Shown here one piece after another: positions 1 to 7,266 of a DNA stretch of 13,108 nt (positions within the stretch are counted from its first letter, which is position 1; the number at the start of each line of letters is the position of its first letter). Source of the stretch: an uncultured Woeseia sp. (GTDB taxonomy: Bacteria > Pseudomonadota > Gammaproteobacteria > Steroidobacterales > Woeseiaceae); assembly GCA_937925605.1 (NCBI GenBank), contig CALALV010000137.1, positions 1 through 13,108 on the forward strand, given 5' to 3'. The translations under genes and the position numbers were made by a program. Below the pieces are notes generated by a model that did no database searches, was not told the DNA's origin, and saw only the letters and a list, made by a program, of their open reading frames with translations.

Positions 1-229
1 CGAGCGAGTGCGTGAGCCGCGTGCGGTACAGGTCGCCCTCGTGGTTGACGAAGACCTGGGTCTTGTACATGAGCCGGCGGAACGCGGTCGAATGCACGAT
101 GCGGTCGCGGTCGCGCTGGAACTCGCCGCGGTACGCGGGCGGCGACTCCGGGTGGCGCCGGCCGCGGCTCGCGTCCTCGTGCGCGGCGAACGGCGCGAGC
201 CCGCCCGCGCTGGCGTCGCGCCCGGTCAC
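1..229 (-). CDS. dgt: dGTPase-like deoxynucleoside triphosphate triphosphohydrolase, N-terminal part
   Basis: This is the first 76 codons of a gene that runs off the left edge. Translating the minus strand from the GTG at 229 gives segments typical of the dGTPase-like HD family: SRGRRHPE at about residues 21-28, FQRDRDRIVHSTAFRRL at about 37-53, then YKTQVFVNHEGDLYRTRLTHSL up to the edge in pieces that contain the first histidine of the HD metal site (THS). Members hydrolyse dNTPs to deoxynucleosides and triphosphate in the cytoplasm. The GTG start overlaps the aroB stop codon (GTGA, positions 226-229), which points to translational coupling in an aroK-aroB-dgt operon; this order is also familiar from Betaproteobacteria. 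The metal-binding HD pair and the rest of the catalytic domain lie outside the window, so activity cannot be judged. Family assignment is confident; substrate is inferred. Confidence 0.88.
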   Translation of the reverse strand, partial: MTGRDASAGGLAPFAAHEDASRGRRHPESPPAYRGEFQRDRDRIVHSTAFRRLMYKTQVFVNHEGDLYRTRLTHSL

Positions 230-1299
230 GCCCCGGCCCGCGCCAGCACGGCGGCGAGCGCTTTCTCGTCCACGCCGGACTCGATACGGGCGGCGCCGAG
301 GCGGTCGAGCAGCACGAAGCGCAGGGAGCCGGCTGCGACTTTCTTGTCCATGCTCATCGCCTCGCGCAGCCGTGCCGCGCCAACGCCCGGTGGTGCAACC
401 GGCAGGCCGGCCGCCTCGATGAGACGCGCGAGCCGCGTCCGCTCGGCAGCAGCAATCGCGCTCAGCTCCGCGGCCATGACCATGCCGGCCGCCACCGCCT
501 CGCCGTGCAGCCACTCGCCGTAGCCGGCGGTGCGCTCGATCGCGTGGCCGAAGGTGTGGCCGAAATTCAGGATCGCGCGGCGGCCCTGCTCGCGCTCGTC
601 CTCGGCGACGACGGCCGCCTTGATCTCGCAGCAGCGCCGGATCGCGTGCGCGAGCGCCTGCGGATCGCGCGCCAGCAGCCGCGGCATGTGCTCTTCGAGC
701 CACGCGAAGAACGCCTCGTCCGCGATCGCGCCGTGCTTGATCACCTCGGCCAGTCCCGCGCGCAGTTCGCGGTCCGGCAGCGTGTCGAGCGTGTCCGTGT
801 CGACCACGACGAGCCGCGGCTGGTGGAACGCGCCGATCAGGTTCTTGCCGCGCTCGTGGTTGACGCCGGTCTTGCCGCCGACCGAGGAATCGACCTGGGC
901 CAGCAGCGTCGTCGGTACCTGCACGAACGGCAGCCCGCGCATGTAGCAGGCCGCGGCGAAGCCGGCGACGTCGCCGACCACCCCGCCACCGAGCGCTATC
1001 ACGCTCGTGTCGCGCGCCGCGCCGCCCGCGGCCAGCGCATCGAGGATGCGGCCGACCGAGCCGAGCGTCTTGTGCGCCTCGCCGTCCGGCAGTTCGACGG
1101 TAAGCAGCTTGCGGTCGCCGAGCCGGGCCCGCAGCCGCTCCAGGTAAAGCGGCGCCACGGTCTCGTTGCTGACGATCATCGCCTTGGGCCCGGGCAGCGC
1201 GGCGGCGAGGTCCGCCGTGTCGAGCAGACCCGGTCCGATCAGGATCGGGTAGCTGCGGGAGCCGAGCTCGACGGTGACGGTGGTGAGGTTGGCGCTCAA
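226..1299 (-). CDS. aroB: 3-dehydroquinate synthase
   Basis: AroB converts DAHP to 3-dehydroquinate, the second step of the shikimate pathway, in the cytoplasm using NAD and a divalent metal. The 357-residue length is normal. NAD-binding and active-site motifs are intact: ALGGGVVGDVAGF at 102-114, PTTLLAQVDSSVGGKTGVNH at 129-148 and GKNLIGAFHQP at 151-161. The expected metal ligands are present as E185 (AEVIKHG), H248 (FGHTFGH) and H265 (LHGEAV). The start codon is TTG at 1297-1299 with no clear Shine-Dalgarno sequence. I keep it because the family begins right before the VELGSRSYPI strand and no ATG or GTG fits better. The gene lies 141 bp after aroK with a possible promoter between them, and its stop overlaps the dgt start. 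Weak initiation signals suggest modest expression, which is inference. Confidence 0.97.
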   Translation of the reverse strand: MSANLTTVTVELGSRSYPILIGPGLLDTADLAAALPGPKAMIVSNETVAPLYLERLRARLGDRKLLTVELPDGEAHKTLGSVGRILDALAAGGAARDTSVIALGGGVVGDVAGFAAACYMRGLPFVQVPTTLLAQVDSSVGGKTGVNHERGKNLIGAFHQPRLVVVDTDTLDTLPDRELRAGLAEVIKHGAIADEAFFAWLEEHMPRLLARDPQALAHAIRRCCEIKAAVVAEDEREQGRRAILNFGHTFGHAIERTAGYGEWLHGEAVAAGMVMAAELSAIAAAERTRLARLIEAAGLPVAPPGVGAARLREAMSMDKKVAAGSLRFVLLDRLGAARIESGVDEKALAAVLARAGA

Positions 1300-1330
1300 G
1301 GACGGACCGCGCGGGTATCGAGGGGCGCCC

Positions 1331-1359
1331 AGTGTACTGTGCCGGCCGCGCGTTTCGAA
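1331..1359 (-). promoter_or_regulatory. possible sigma70-type promoter ahead of aroB
   Basis: On the minus strand, TACACT (1336-1331) matches the -10 consensus at four of six bases. It is preceded after 17 bp by TTCGAA (1359-1354), a poor -35. A start near 1324 would leave a leader of about 25 nt before the TTG of aroB. The 141-bp aroK-aroB gap is long for an operon with no other content, which is the main reason to suspect an internal promoter. Matches this short occur by chance. Confidence 0.3.
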
Positions 1360-1411
1360 ACCGCCGGCGAATCCGGGCGTGGCCCGCGTCCGGAACTCCG
1401 GCGTGCGACGA

Positions 1412-1428
1412 GGCCCGGAGCCCGGGCC
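1412..1428. other. GC-rich hairpin between aroK and aroB
   Basis: GGCCCGG and CCGGGCC form a perfect 7-bp stem around a 3-nt loop, starting 12 bp after the aroK stop codon in the minus direction. No run of T follows on either strand, so it is not a standard intrinsic terminator. It could stabilise the 3' end of the aroK message or act as a weak attenuator. In DNA this GC-rich it could also be chance. Confidence 0.3.
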
Positions 1429-1440
1429 GGCGTCGGCGGG

Positions 1441-1947
1441 TCAGAGCGCGCCGTGGATGTCCTTCGCGACGGTCTGCACGCGACGGCCGTCGGTCTCGAT
1501 GACGAGGTCGGCGATCTCGCGGTACAGCGGGTCGCGGATGGCCATCAGCTCCTCCAGCGCCTCGCGCGGGTCGCGGTTTTCGAGCAGCGGCCGCTCGCGG
1601 CCGCGTTGCGTGCGCCGGTGCTGCTGCTCGACCGTCGTGTGCAGGTAGACGACGAAGCCACGCGCGCCCAGGTGGCTGCGACTCTGCGGGTCGAGTATCG
1701 CGCCGCCGCCGGTCGCGAGCACGATGCCGTCGCGCTGGGTCAGCTCGTCAATGACCTTCGCCTCGCGCGCGCGGAAGCCCGCCTCGCCTTCCTTCTCGAA
1801 GATGAACGGGATGTCGACGCCGGTGCGCGCCTCTATCTCGTCGTCGGAATCGACGAAGTCGAGATGCAGGAGACGCGCGAGCTGCCGGCCGACGGCCGAC
1901 TTGCCGGCGCCCATCGGCCCGACCAGGAAGACGTTTCTCGGTGTCAC
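1441..1947 (-). CDS. aroK: shikimate kinase
   Basis: AroK phosphorylates shikimate to shikimate 3-phosphate with ATP, in the cytoplasm. The 168-residue length is typical. Visible features are the Walker A loop GPMGAGKS at 10-17, the shikimate-binding DSD at 33-35 with the functional aspartate at 35, the shikimate-contacting arginine in FRARE (R59), the GGG loop at 80-82, and an arginine-rich lid, RGRERP, at 115-120. The start is GTG at 1945-1947. It is fixed by the family pattern, in which NVFLVGPMGAGK lies within the first few residues; the Shine-Dalgarno match upstream is weak. In the neighbourhood pilQ-lipoprotein-aroK-aroB, aroK is separated from the lipoprotein by 69 bp holding a strong hairpin, so aroK may be partly uncoupled from pil transcription. 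Confidence 0.97.
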   Translation of the reverse strand: MTPRNVFLVGPMGAGKSAVGRQLARLLHLDFVDSDDEIEARTGVDIPFIFEKEGEAGFRAREAKVIDELTQRDGIVLATGGGAILDPQSRSHLGARGFVVYLHTTVEQQHRRTQRGRERPLLENRDPREALEELMAIRDPLYREIADLVIETDGRRVQTVAKDIHGAL

Positions 1948-1967
1948 TTCGTCGTGTCCGCTTGCGA

Positions 1968-1993
1968 AGAAGCCAGCCTCGCGGCTGGCTTCT
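1968..1993 (-). terminator. 11-bp perfect hairpin with GNRA loop, likely terminator or attenuator of the pil operon
   Basis: In the minus-strand transcript, AGAAGCCAGCC pairs perfectly with GGCTGGCTTCT around the tetraloop GCGA, a GNRA loop. The hairpin begins about 23 nt after the lipoprotein stop codon and ends about 20 nt before the aroK start. The 3' arm ends in CUUCU and is followed by UCGC, so there is no good U tract. It could be a Rho-assisted or partial terminator, an mRNA-stabilising 3' end, or a leader structure affecting aroK. The structure itself is certain; the function is inferred. Confidence 0.55.
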
Positions 1994-2016
1994 CCGTCGT
2001 ACCATGCCTTGTGCGA

Positions 2017-3867
2017 CTAGAGCGTGTCGGCGCAGCTGTTGCTCGTGCCGAACGGGCTCGGGTTGCCCGGCGGGCTCTCCGCCTGGCTGTCGATGTCGTC
2101 TGCCGCTACGACCAGCCGGAAGTTGCTGGACTCCGCGAACTCGGTGCCCTGCACCGAGGTCGTCGCGGTCAGGCTGACGTTGACCCAGTTCGCGAACTCC
2201 TGCGGGTAGAACACGTCGACGACGCCGAAGCCGCCGGAGTCGGTCTGGAAGCTGCCGCCGCTGCCGCTCTGCGCGACCACCGAGGCAATATTGCCGGCCT
2301 CGATGCGGCCGCTGCTGTTGAAGTCCTCGCCCGGGTCGAGCACGCCGTTGCGGTTGACGTCCTCGTCCGCGCAGGGACCCGCGGTCAGGTTGACGACCCA
2401 GATACCGGCGACCTGGTCGAAGGTGTAGAAGCCCTTGAAGTAGGCCGTCGACAGGATACCGACCTGGACGTTGACGTCCGGCACGCCGTTGCCCTGCGAA
2501 TCGCTGACCTGAACGATGTACTCCTTGCGGTACTGCGCACTGTTCGGCTCGAACACTTCGTTACCGGTGCCGACCGAGATGAACAGCTCGCGCTGCGCGA
2601 CGGTCAGGTCGACGAAGTCCGTGATTGCCGGGTTCGACTGCACCGAGGCCGTGACGCGGACGCCGTTGTTCGCCGAGGTCGTGCTGCTCGACGTGTAGAA
2701 GGTCGTCGCGCGGCCCTGGTTGTTGGTCTGCGCCGAGCCGACCGACAGCTGGCCGCCGGTGACGTCGGTCAGGTCGAACACGACCGTCGCGCCGGTCACG
2801 AGGTTGTTCGAGGCGTCGCGCACGATCGCGGTGATCGTGGACTGCTCGTTCGGGCCGATCGTAAACGGCGCGGCCTGCACCTCGATGTTGTCCGGCACCG
2901 TCGCGATGAACTGCACCGTCACCTGGGTGCTGGTGCCGACACTGTTGGTCGCCTCGATCGTGGCGCCGCCCGCGTTGGTCGACTGGATAGTCACCGACGC
3001 ATCGCCGTTGGCGTCGGTCGTCGCGGTCGGGCTGCTGAGCGTGCCGCGCGTCGAACTGAAGTTGATGACCTCGCCGACCTGCGGCGCGCCGCCGACCGAC
3101 CAGTTCAGGGTCACGGTCGTTGGCGTGTTCAGCGCAATCTGCGTGCCGCCGGCGGGCGCCGTGATCGAGAAAGAATCGTTCGAAACGCTGACCGTGCGTT
3201 GAGCCTGCAGGCCCAGCGCGCTCGCGGTCACCGGGTCGTCGCCGGCGTTGACAGCGGTCAGCTGGAACTGTGCCTGGCCGCTGTTATCCGTGGTCAGCGA
3301 CGCGGCCGACAGCGTGTTGCCGTTGCCGGAGGTGATGTCGACGGTGCGGCCGGGAATGCCGGCGCCGGCAGCGTCGGTCAGCACCACCGTGTAGGTGGCC
3401 TGGTCGTTCTGCGCCAGCGCGGCCGGGCCGGTCAGCGACAGGTTCGTGCCGACGACGTTGATCGTCACGCTGCCGACGATGCTGTTGGCCGTCGCCGTGA
3501 CCGTGATCGGCCGGTTCGTCGGGTCGCCGCCGTTGTTCAGCGTCGCCGTGGCGATGCCGCTGGCGTCGGTGACGGCGTTCTGCACGGTGAGGAAGCCGGA
3601 GTCGGTCGACATCACGACCGTGACACCCTCGACCGCCACGTTGTTGGCGTCCTGGACGATCGCGCTGATCGTCACGGACTGGCTGTTGTCCGACGGCATC
3701 GTCGGGCTGCTGGCCAGCACCGTGACCGCGGACACCTCGACCGGCGGCGGAACCGTCGGGTCGGGCGGCTGCTGCGACGGGTCGGTCGAGAAGCCGGAGC
3801 CGCCCCCGCCGCAGGCCGTGAGTACCAGCGTCAATGCCAGCGTCGTGAGACTGTTCAGTTTGCTCAT
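2017..3867 (-). CDS. predicted outer-membrane lipoprotein with tandem bacterial Ig-like (Big_1/invasin-like) domains
   Basis: This 616-residue protein has a lipoprotein signal peptide with lipobox LTAC and lipidated C19. A glycine-rich then Pro/Thr linker follows (20-45). Four Ig-like modules of about 90-100 residues come next, at roughly 45-140, 141-230, 231-325 and 326-425. They show the recurring Big_1 pattern of a V-x-D-x-x-x-N/G strand followed by TD-x-x-G-x-A. A divergent region (427-590) carries an EF-hand-like loop, D503-x-N505-x-N507-G-x-L-D511, followed by GED, and an Asn/Pro-rich tail ends it. The only cysteines besides C19 are C499 and C612, so a disulfide is possible. Lysine is nearly absent (three residues). 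ATG at 3867 is supported by AAGGA 9 nt upstream. It follows pilQ after 49 bp, suggesting co-transcription with the pilus operon and a surface or pilus-associated role. I recognise the domain type but not the specific family; the function is unknown. Confidence 0.85.
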   Translation of the reverse strand: MSKLNSLTTLALTLVLTACGGGGSGFSTDPSQQPPDPTVPPPVEVSAVTVLASSPTMPSDNSQSVTISAIVQDANNVAVEGVTVVMSTDSGFLTVQNAVTDASGIATATLNNGGDPTNRPITVTATANSIVGSVTINVVGTNLSLTGPAALAQNDQATYTVVLTDAAGAGIPGRTVDITSGNGNTLSAASLTTDNSGQAQFQLTAVNAGDDPVTASALGLQAQRTVSVSNDSFSITAPAGGTQIALNTPTTVTLNWSVGGAPQVGEVINFSSTRGTLSSPTATTDANGDASVTIQSTNAGGATIEATNSVGTSTQVTVQFIATVPDNIEVQAAPFTIGPNEQSTITAIVRDASNNLVTGATVVFDLTDVTGGQLSVGSAQTNNQGRATTFYTSSSTTSANNGVRVTASVQSNPAITDFVDLTVAQRELFISVGTGNEVFEPNSAQYRKEYIVQVSDSQGNGVPDVNVQVGILSTAYFKGFYTFDQVAGIWVVNLTAGPCADEDVNRNGVLDPGEDFNSSGRIEAGNIASVVAQSGSGGSFQTDSGGFGVVDVFYPQEFANWVNVSLTATTSVQGTEFAESSNFRLVVAADDIDSQAESPPGNPSPFGTSNSCADTL

Positions 3868-3916
3868 CGTTCCGATTCCTTAAAAACTCTTGGCCCTTGC
3901 GAAGTCGTTCCGGCGA

Positions 3917-6130
3917 CTAGTAGAGACTCGCCCCTTCCGTGAGGATGCGCGGGGTTACGAAAATCAGCAGCTCCGACTTGTTCTGCGTGTTTTGCGTAGA
4001 GCGGAACAGGTAGCCGACACCCGGGATATCGCCCAGCAGCGGCACCTTGTTGATCGTCTCGCGACGCTCCGTCTCGTAGATGCCGCCGAGCACGACCGTC
4101 TGGCCGTCGCGGACCAGCACCTGCGTCTCGACCGAGCGCGTGTCGATGCTGGGTACGAAGCCGCCGGTAGCGCTGGCGACCAGCTCGCCGACCGTGTCGT
4201 TGCTGACGAGGAGGTCCATGATGATGTTGTCATCCGGCGTGATCTGCGGCGTGACGGTCAGGCTCAGCACGGCCTCCTTGAACTGCGTCGCGGTCGCGCC
4301 CGAGGAGGCAGACTCCTGGTACGGGATCTCGACGCCCTGCTTGATCACGGCTTCTTTCTGGTTGGCCGTGATCACCCGCGGCGTCGAGATGATCTCGCCG
4401 CGGCCCTCTGCTTCCAGCGCGGTGAGCTCGAGATCGACGATGTAGTCGGAGTCGAGCACGGCCAGCGCGAGGCGGCCTGCCGCGTTGTCGATCGGCACGT
4501 TGACCGCATAGCGGTTGTTGATGTCCGGCGCCAGGACCGGGAATGGCTGGCCGGTGTTCGCCAGGTTATCCAGCGCGGAGCCGACGACGACGTCGCTGCC
4601 CTCGCCGCTGCCCGTTACCGAGATGATGCCGTCGCTCGAGTTCGACTGAACACCCGTGAAGCCCATGCGCACACCGAGATCGCGGCTGAAGTCGTCATTG
4701 ACGATGACGATGCGCGACTCGATCAGTACCTGGCGGATCGGGATGTCCAGCGTGCGCACGAGGCGGCGGATGTCCTGCAGGCGCTCCGCGGTGTCGTAGA
4801 TCAGCAGCGTGTTGGTGCGCTCGTCGATCGCGACCGAGCCGCGGCTCGACAGCAGCGTGTTGTCGCCGGTGCCGGAGCCGATCAGGTCGGCGAGATCCGA
4901 GGCCTTCGCGTAGTTGACCTGCAGGAATTCGGAGTACAAAGGCTCCAGTTCGTTGATCGCCTGGCGTGCCTCGAGGTCGGCCGTTTCGCGCGCGGCGATT
5001 TCCTCGGCCGGCGCGACGATGATGACGTTGCCGTTCTCGCGCATGTCGAGACCCTTGGTGGTCATGACAATGTCGAGCGCCTGGTCCCACGGCACGTTGC
5101 GCAGGCGCAGCGTGACGTTGCCCTGCACGGTGTCGGAGACGACGATGTTGCGGCCGGAGGTCTCGGCCAGCAGCTGCAGCACGGCGCGCGTCTCGATGTC
5201 CTGGAAGTTCAGGGTCAGGCGCTCGCCGGTGTATTCCTTGGACTCGGAAAACAGCGACGTCGCCTGGTCGTCCTCGGCCGCCGGGTTGATCTCGATCGCG
5301 AACTCGTTGTCGGACTGGTAGGCCAGCTGCTCGTAGTTGCCCTCGGCCGAGATGATCACGCGCGTGTCGTTGTTCGCGCGCAGCGTGTCGACGGTCGTGA
5401 CGGGTGTGGCGAAGTCCATGACGTCCAGGCGGCGCAACAGCTCGTCCGGCAACGCGGTGTCCTTGAAGATCGCGACGACGCGACCACCTTCCTGGCGGAT
5501 GTCGACCGGGGTCGACGGGTCGCTCAGGTTGATCATGACCCGGCCGCCGCCGGCTGCCGTGCGGCGGAAGTCGACGTCGTTGATTCGGCGGTCACCGGCC
5601 GCGGCGTAGCTGCGCGAGCCGGACGCGGGCTCCTGGCTGCCCGCGAAGCTGGTGGTCATCGACGAGTCGCCGGCATCCGAGCCGAGCGTGACGTAAATGG
5701 TGTTGCCGCTGCGGCGGGTCTGGTACGGGACCATCTGGTCGAGGTTCAGGACGACGCGGGTGCGGCCGCCGGCCTCGGCGGTCAGCACGGTGTCGAGCGG
5801 CCCCAGGTTGACGTCGCGGCGTCGCGAGGACAGCCCCAGCGCCGTTTCCGGCAGGTCCAGCGCGATGCGCGCCGGGTCCTCGATCGTGAAGGCCAGCGGT
5901 TCGGGCGCGCTGTCCGACAGGATCAGCCTCAGCTCGATACGCTGCCCGGGCAGGCTCTGCACCTGGATGTCCTGCAGGCGGTTGCCGGCGTCCTGTGCCT
6001 GGGCCGTCGCACCGGCGACGAGCAGCAATGCAGCCTGAACGGTGACGACGAATACACTCGCCGCGCGCCGGAAGATGTTGCCGTTCGCCGGCTTGTTTTT
6101 GAACGTCATTCCCAATACTCCCAGTTTCAT
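3917..6130 (-). CDS. pilQ: type IV pilus secretin PilQ
   Basis: PilQ forms the outer-membrane channel through which the type IVa pilus passes. This 737-residue protein has a signal peptide ending near AQAQ (about 46), two AMIN domains (about 52-150 and 183-282) that bind peptidoglycan in this family, an STN/N0 domain (about 302-375), an N1 secretin domain (about 400-465, with TNTLLIYD at 439-446) and a C-terminal secretin domain (about 466-730, including VPLLGDIPGVGYLFR at 696-710 and LLIFVTPRI at 721-729). The ATG at 6130 lies 6 bp after the pilP stop and has little Shine-Dalgarno sequence. The ATG at 6109 (residue 8) has GGGAG about 8 nt upstream and gives a more usual signal peptide, so it may be the true start. 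The gene closes the pilMNOPQ cluster and is followed by the Ig-domain lipoprotein. Confidence 0.96.
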   Translation of the reverse strand: MKLGVLGMTFKNKPANGNIFRRAASVFVVTVQAALLLVAGATAQAQDAGNRLQDIQVQSLPGQRIELRLILSDSAPEPLAFTIEDPARIALDLPETALGLSSRRRDVNLGPLDTVLTAEAGGRTRVVLNLDQMVPYQTRRSGNTIYVTLGSDAGDSSMTTSFAGSQEPASGSRSYAAAGDRRINDVDFRRTAAGGGRVMINLSDPSTPVDIRQEGGRVVAIFKDTALPDELLRRLDVMDFATPVTTVDTLRANNDTRVIISAEGNYEQLAYQSDNEFAIEINPAAEDDQATSLFSESKEYTGERLTLNFQDIETRAVLQLLAETSGRNIVVSDTVQGNVTLRLRNVPWDQALDIVMTTKGLDMRENGNVIIVAPAEEIAARETADLEARQAINELEPLYSEFLQVNYAKASDLADLIGSGTGDNTLLSSRGSVAIDERTNTLLIYDTAERLQDIRRLVRTLDIPIRQVLIESRIVIVNDDFSRDLGVRMGFTGVQSNSSDGIISVTGSGEGSDVVVGSALDNLANTGQPFPVLAPDINNRYAVNVPIDNAAGRLALAVLDSDYIVDLELTALEAEGRGEIISTPRVITANQKEAVIKQGVEIPYQESASSGATATQFKEAVLSLTVTPQITPDDNIIMDLLVSNDTVGELVASATGGFVPSIDTRSVETQVLVRDGQTVVLGGIYETERRETINKVPLLGDIPGVGYLFRSTQNTQNKSELLIFVTPRILTEGASLY

Positions 6131-6136
6131 TCAGGC

Positions 6137-6664
6137 TCAGTCCGAGAGACTGATCGCTGCTTCCCGCTCCAGGTAGCCGCCGATCCCGTCTGAAATGATT
6201 TCTACAAGTTCTATTTCGGATTCCGTGACGCGGATGATGCGTCCGTCGTTCTGCCCCACGTAGTTGCCCGGGACCACGCGGTGGATCAGGCCGTCGGAGG
6301 TTTGCACGAGCCCGTAGTTCGTGCCGGCCAGTTCCAGCGTGCCGACCATGCGCAGCGAATCGAGCGGGAAACTCTCCAGGTACTCGCGGCTGCGATCCGG
6401 GTCCGGCCGCGTGTCGTTGATCGAGCCGCCGGCCGCGGCCTGCGGCGCATCCGGCACGAACGGCGAGCGAAAGCCCTCGGCGTCGGCGGTGTAGGTGAAC
6501 ACCTCGTACGGCGTGATCTCGGGCAGCGGCTCGATGCGTCCGCCGGGGCGCGCCTTGATCTCGTTGATGTAGCGGTCGAGATCGTCCATGTCACCGCCGC
6601 ACGCGCCCAGCATGCCGGCGGCGAGCAACAGCAGCAGGGCGCGACTGTAGGTAGAGGCCTGCAT
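6137..6664 (-). CDS. pilP: type IV pilus inner-membrane lipoprotein PilP
   Basis: PilP is a periplasmic lipoprotein, anchored in the inner membrane, that links the PilN-PilO dimer to the secretin PilQ. The 175 residues begin with a lipoprotein signal peptide with lipobox LGAC and lipidated C22. A flexible segment around 25-85 follows; in this family it wraps PilN/PilO. The C-terminal beta domain (about 98-175) has the family pattern SLRMVGTLELAGTNYGLVQ, then HRVVPGNYVGQNDGRI and GGYLERE. Start ATG 6664 has GGAGG 10 nt upstream, inside the end of pilO, and lies 2 bp past the pilO stop. Position, spacing and motifs all agree with the canonical order pilO-pilP-pilQ. Confidence 0.95.
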   Translation of the reverse strand: MQASTYSRALLLLLAAGMLGACGGDMDDLDRYINEIKARPGGRIEPLPEITPYEVFTYTADAEGFRSPFVPDAPQAAAGGSINDTRPDPDRSREYLESFPLDSLRMVGTLELAGTNYGLVQTSDGLIHRVVPGNYVGQNDGRIIRVTESEIELVEIISDGIGGYLEREAAISLSD

Positions 6665-6666
6665 TG

Positions 6667-7266
6667 TTATTCTGCCTCCGCTTCGAGGTATCGGTAGGTC
6701 TTGGCCGTGACTTCCATGGTCAGGGCATCGAATTCGCTCGCGTTGTCGCGGGCGATCACTATGTCGTGCAGCGTCACGATACGCGGCAGCGCGGCGACGC
6801 CGCTGACGAAGTTGGCGATCTCGTGGTAGCCGCCCGAGAGGCTGATCTTGATCGGCTTCTCGGCGTAGAAGTCGCGCGGGACCTCGGGCTGCGGCTGGAA
6901 CAGCTTTTCCTGCAGGCCGGCGGCCAGGCCGGTCTGCGAGATATCGACGATCAGGCTCGGAATCTCGGTCTCGCCGGGCAGCTGGCGCAGCATCGTGCCG
7001 AAGGACTGTTCCATCTGCGCGAGCTGGGCCTTGTAGGCGTCGTAGTTGGCGGCCTTGCGCTGCTTGTTTTCGAACGACTGGCGCAGCGTGACCTCCTCGG
7101 CCTCGGCGCGCTGCAGCGCGGGCATCTTGTCCTTGACGATGGTCATGTAGACGCCGACGCCGACCACCAGCACGAACACGATGCCGATGACGCCCAGACG
7201 GAACGGCAGCGGCCAGCGGCCGATGTCGTTGACGTCCAGCGATTTGAGTTCCTCGAGCCAGTTCAT
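6667..7266 (-). CDS. pilO: type IV pilus alignment protein PilO
   Basis: PilO pairs with PilN to form the inner-membrane alignment subcomplex of the type IVa pilus machine. The 199-residue product has a short cytoplasmic N-terminus (MNWLEELKSLDVNDIGRWP), one membrane segment at about 23-44, a periplasmic coiled coil at about 45-95 and a ferredoxin-like domain at about 100-195, with ISLSGGYHEIANFVSGVAALPRI in the middle (141-163, split here only by description). I chose the ATG at 7264-7266. It overlaps the pilN stop (ATGA), has GGAGG 7 nt upstream, and begins with the N-terminus usual for PilO. The open frame runs further upstream, but that part is the out-of-frame end of pilN and is arginine-rich and unlike PilO. 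Confidence 0.95.
   Translation of the reverse strand: MNWLEELKSLDVNDIGRWPLPFRLGVIGIVFVLVVGVGVYMTIVKDKMPALQRAEAEEVTLRQSFENKQRKAANYDAYKAQLAQMEQSFGTMLRQLPGETEIPSLIVDISQTGLAAGLQEKLFQPQPEVPRDFYAEKPIKISLSGGYHEIANFVSGVAALPRIVTLHDIVIARDNASEFDALTMEVTAKTYRYLEAEAE

Noticed and set aside
505..3942. Plus-strand open frame of 1145 codons running antisense to aroB, aroK and the lipoprotein
   Set aside because: Its composition (Arg, Val, Asp, Ala, Gly rich) is the usual mirror of GC-rich codons. It runs through three well-supported genes and their spacers and shows no family motif.
3890..6193. Plus-strand open frame of 767 codons antisense to pilQ
   Set aside because: Same mirror composition with no domain signature; PilQ on the other strand is unambiguous.
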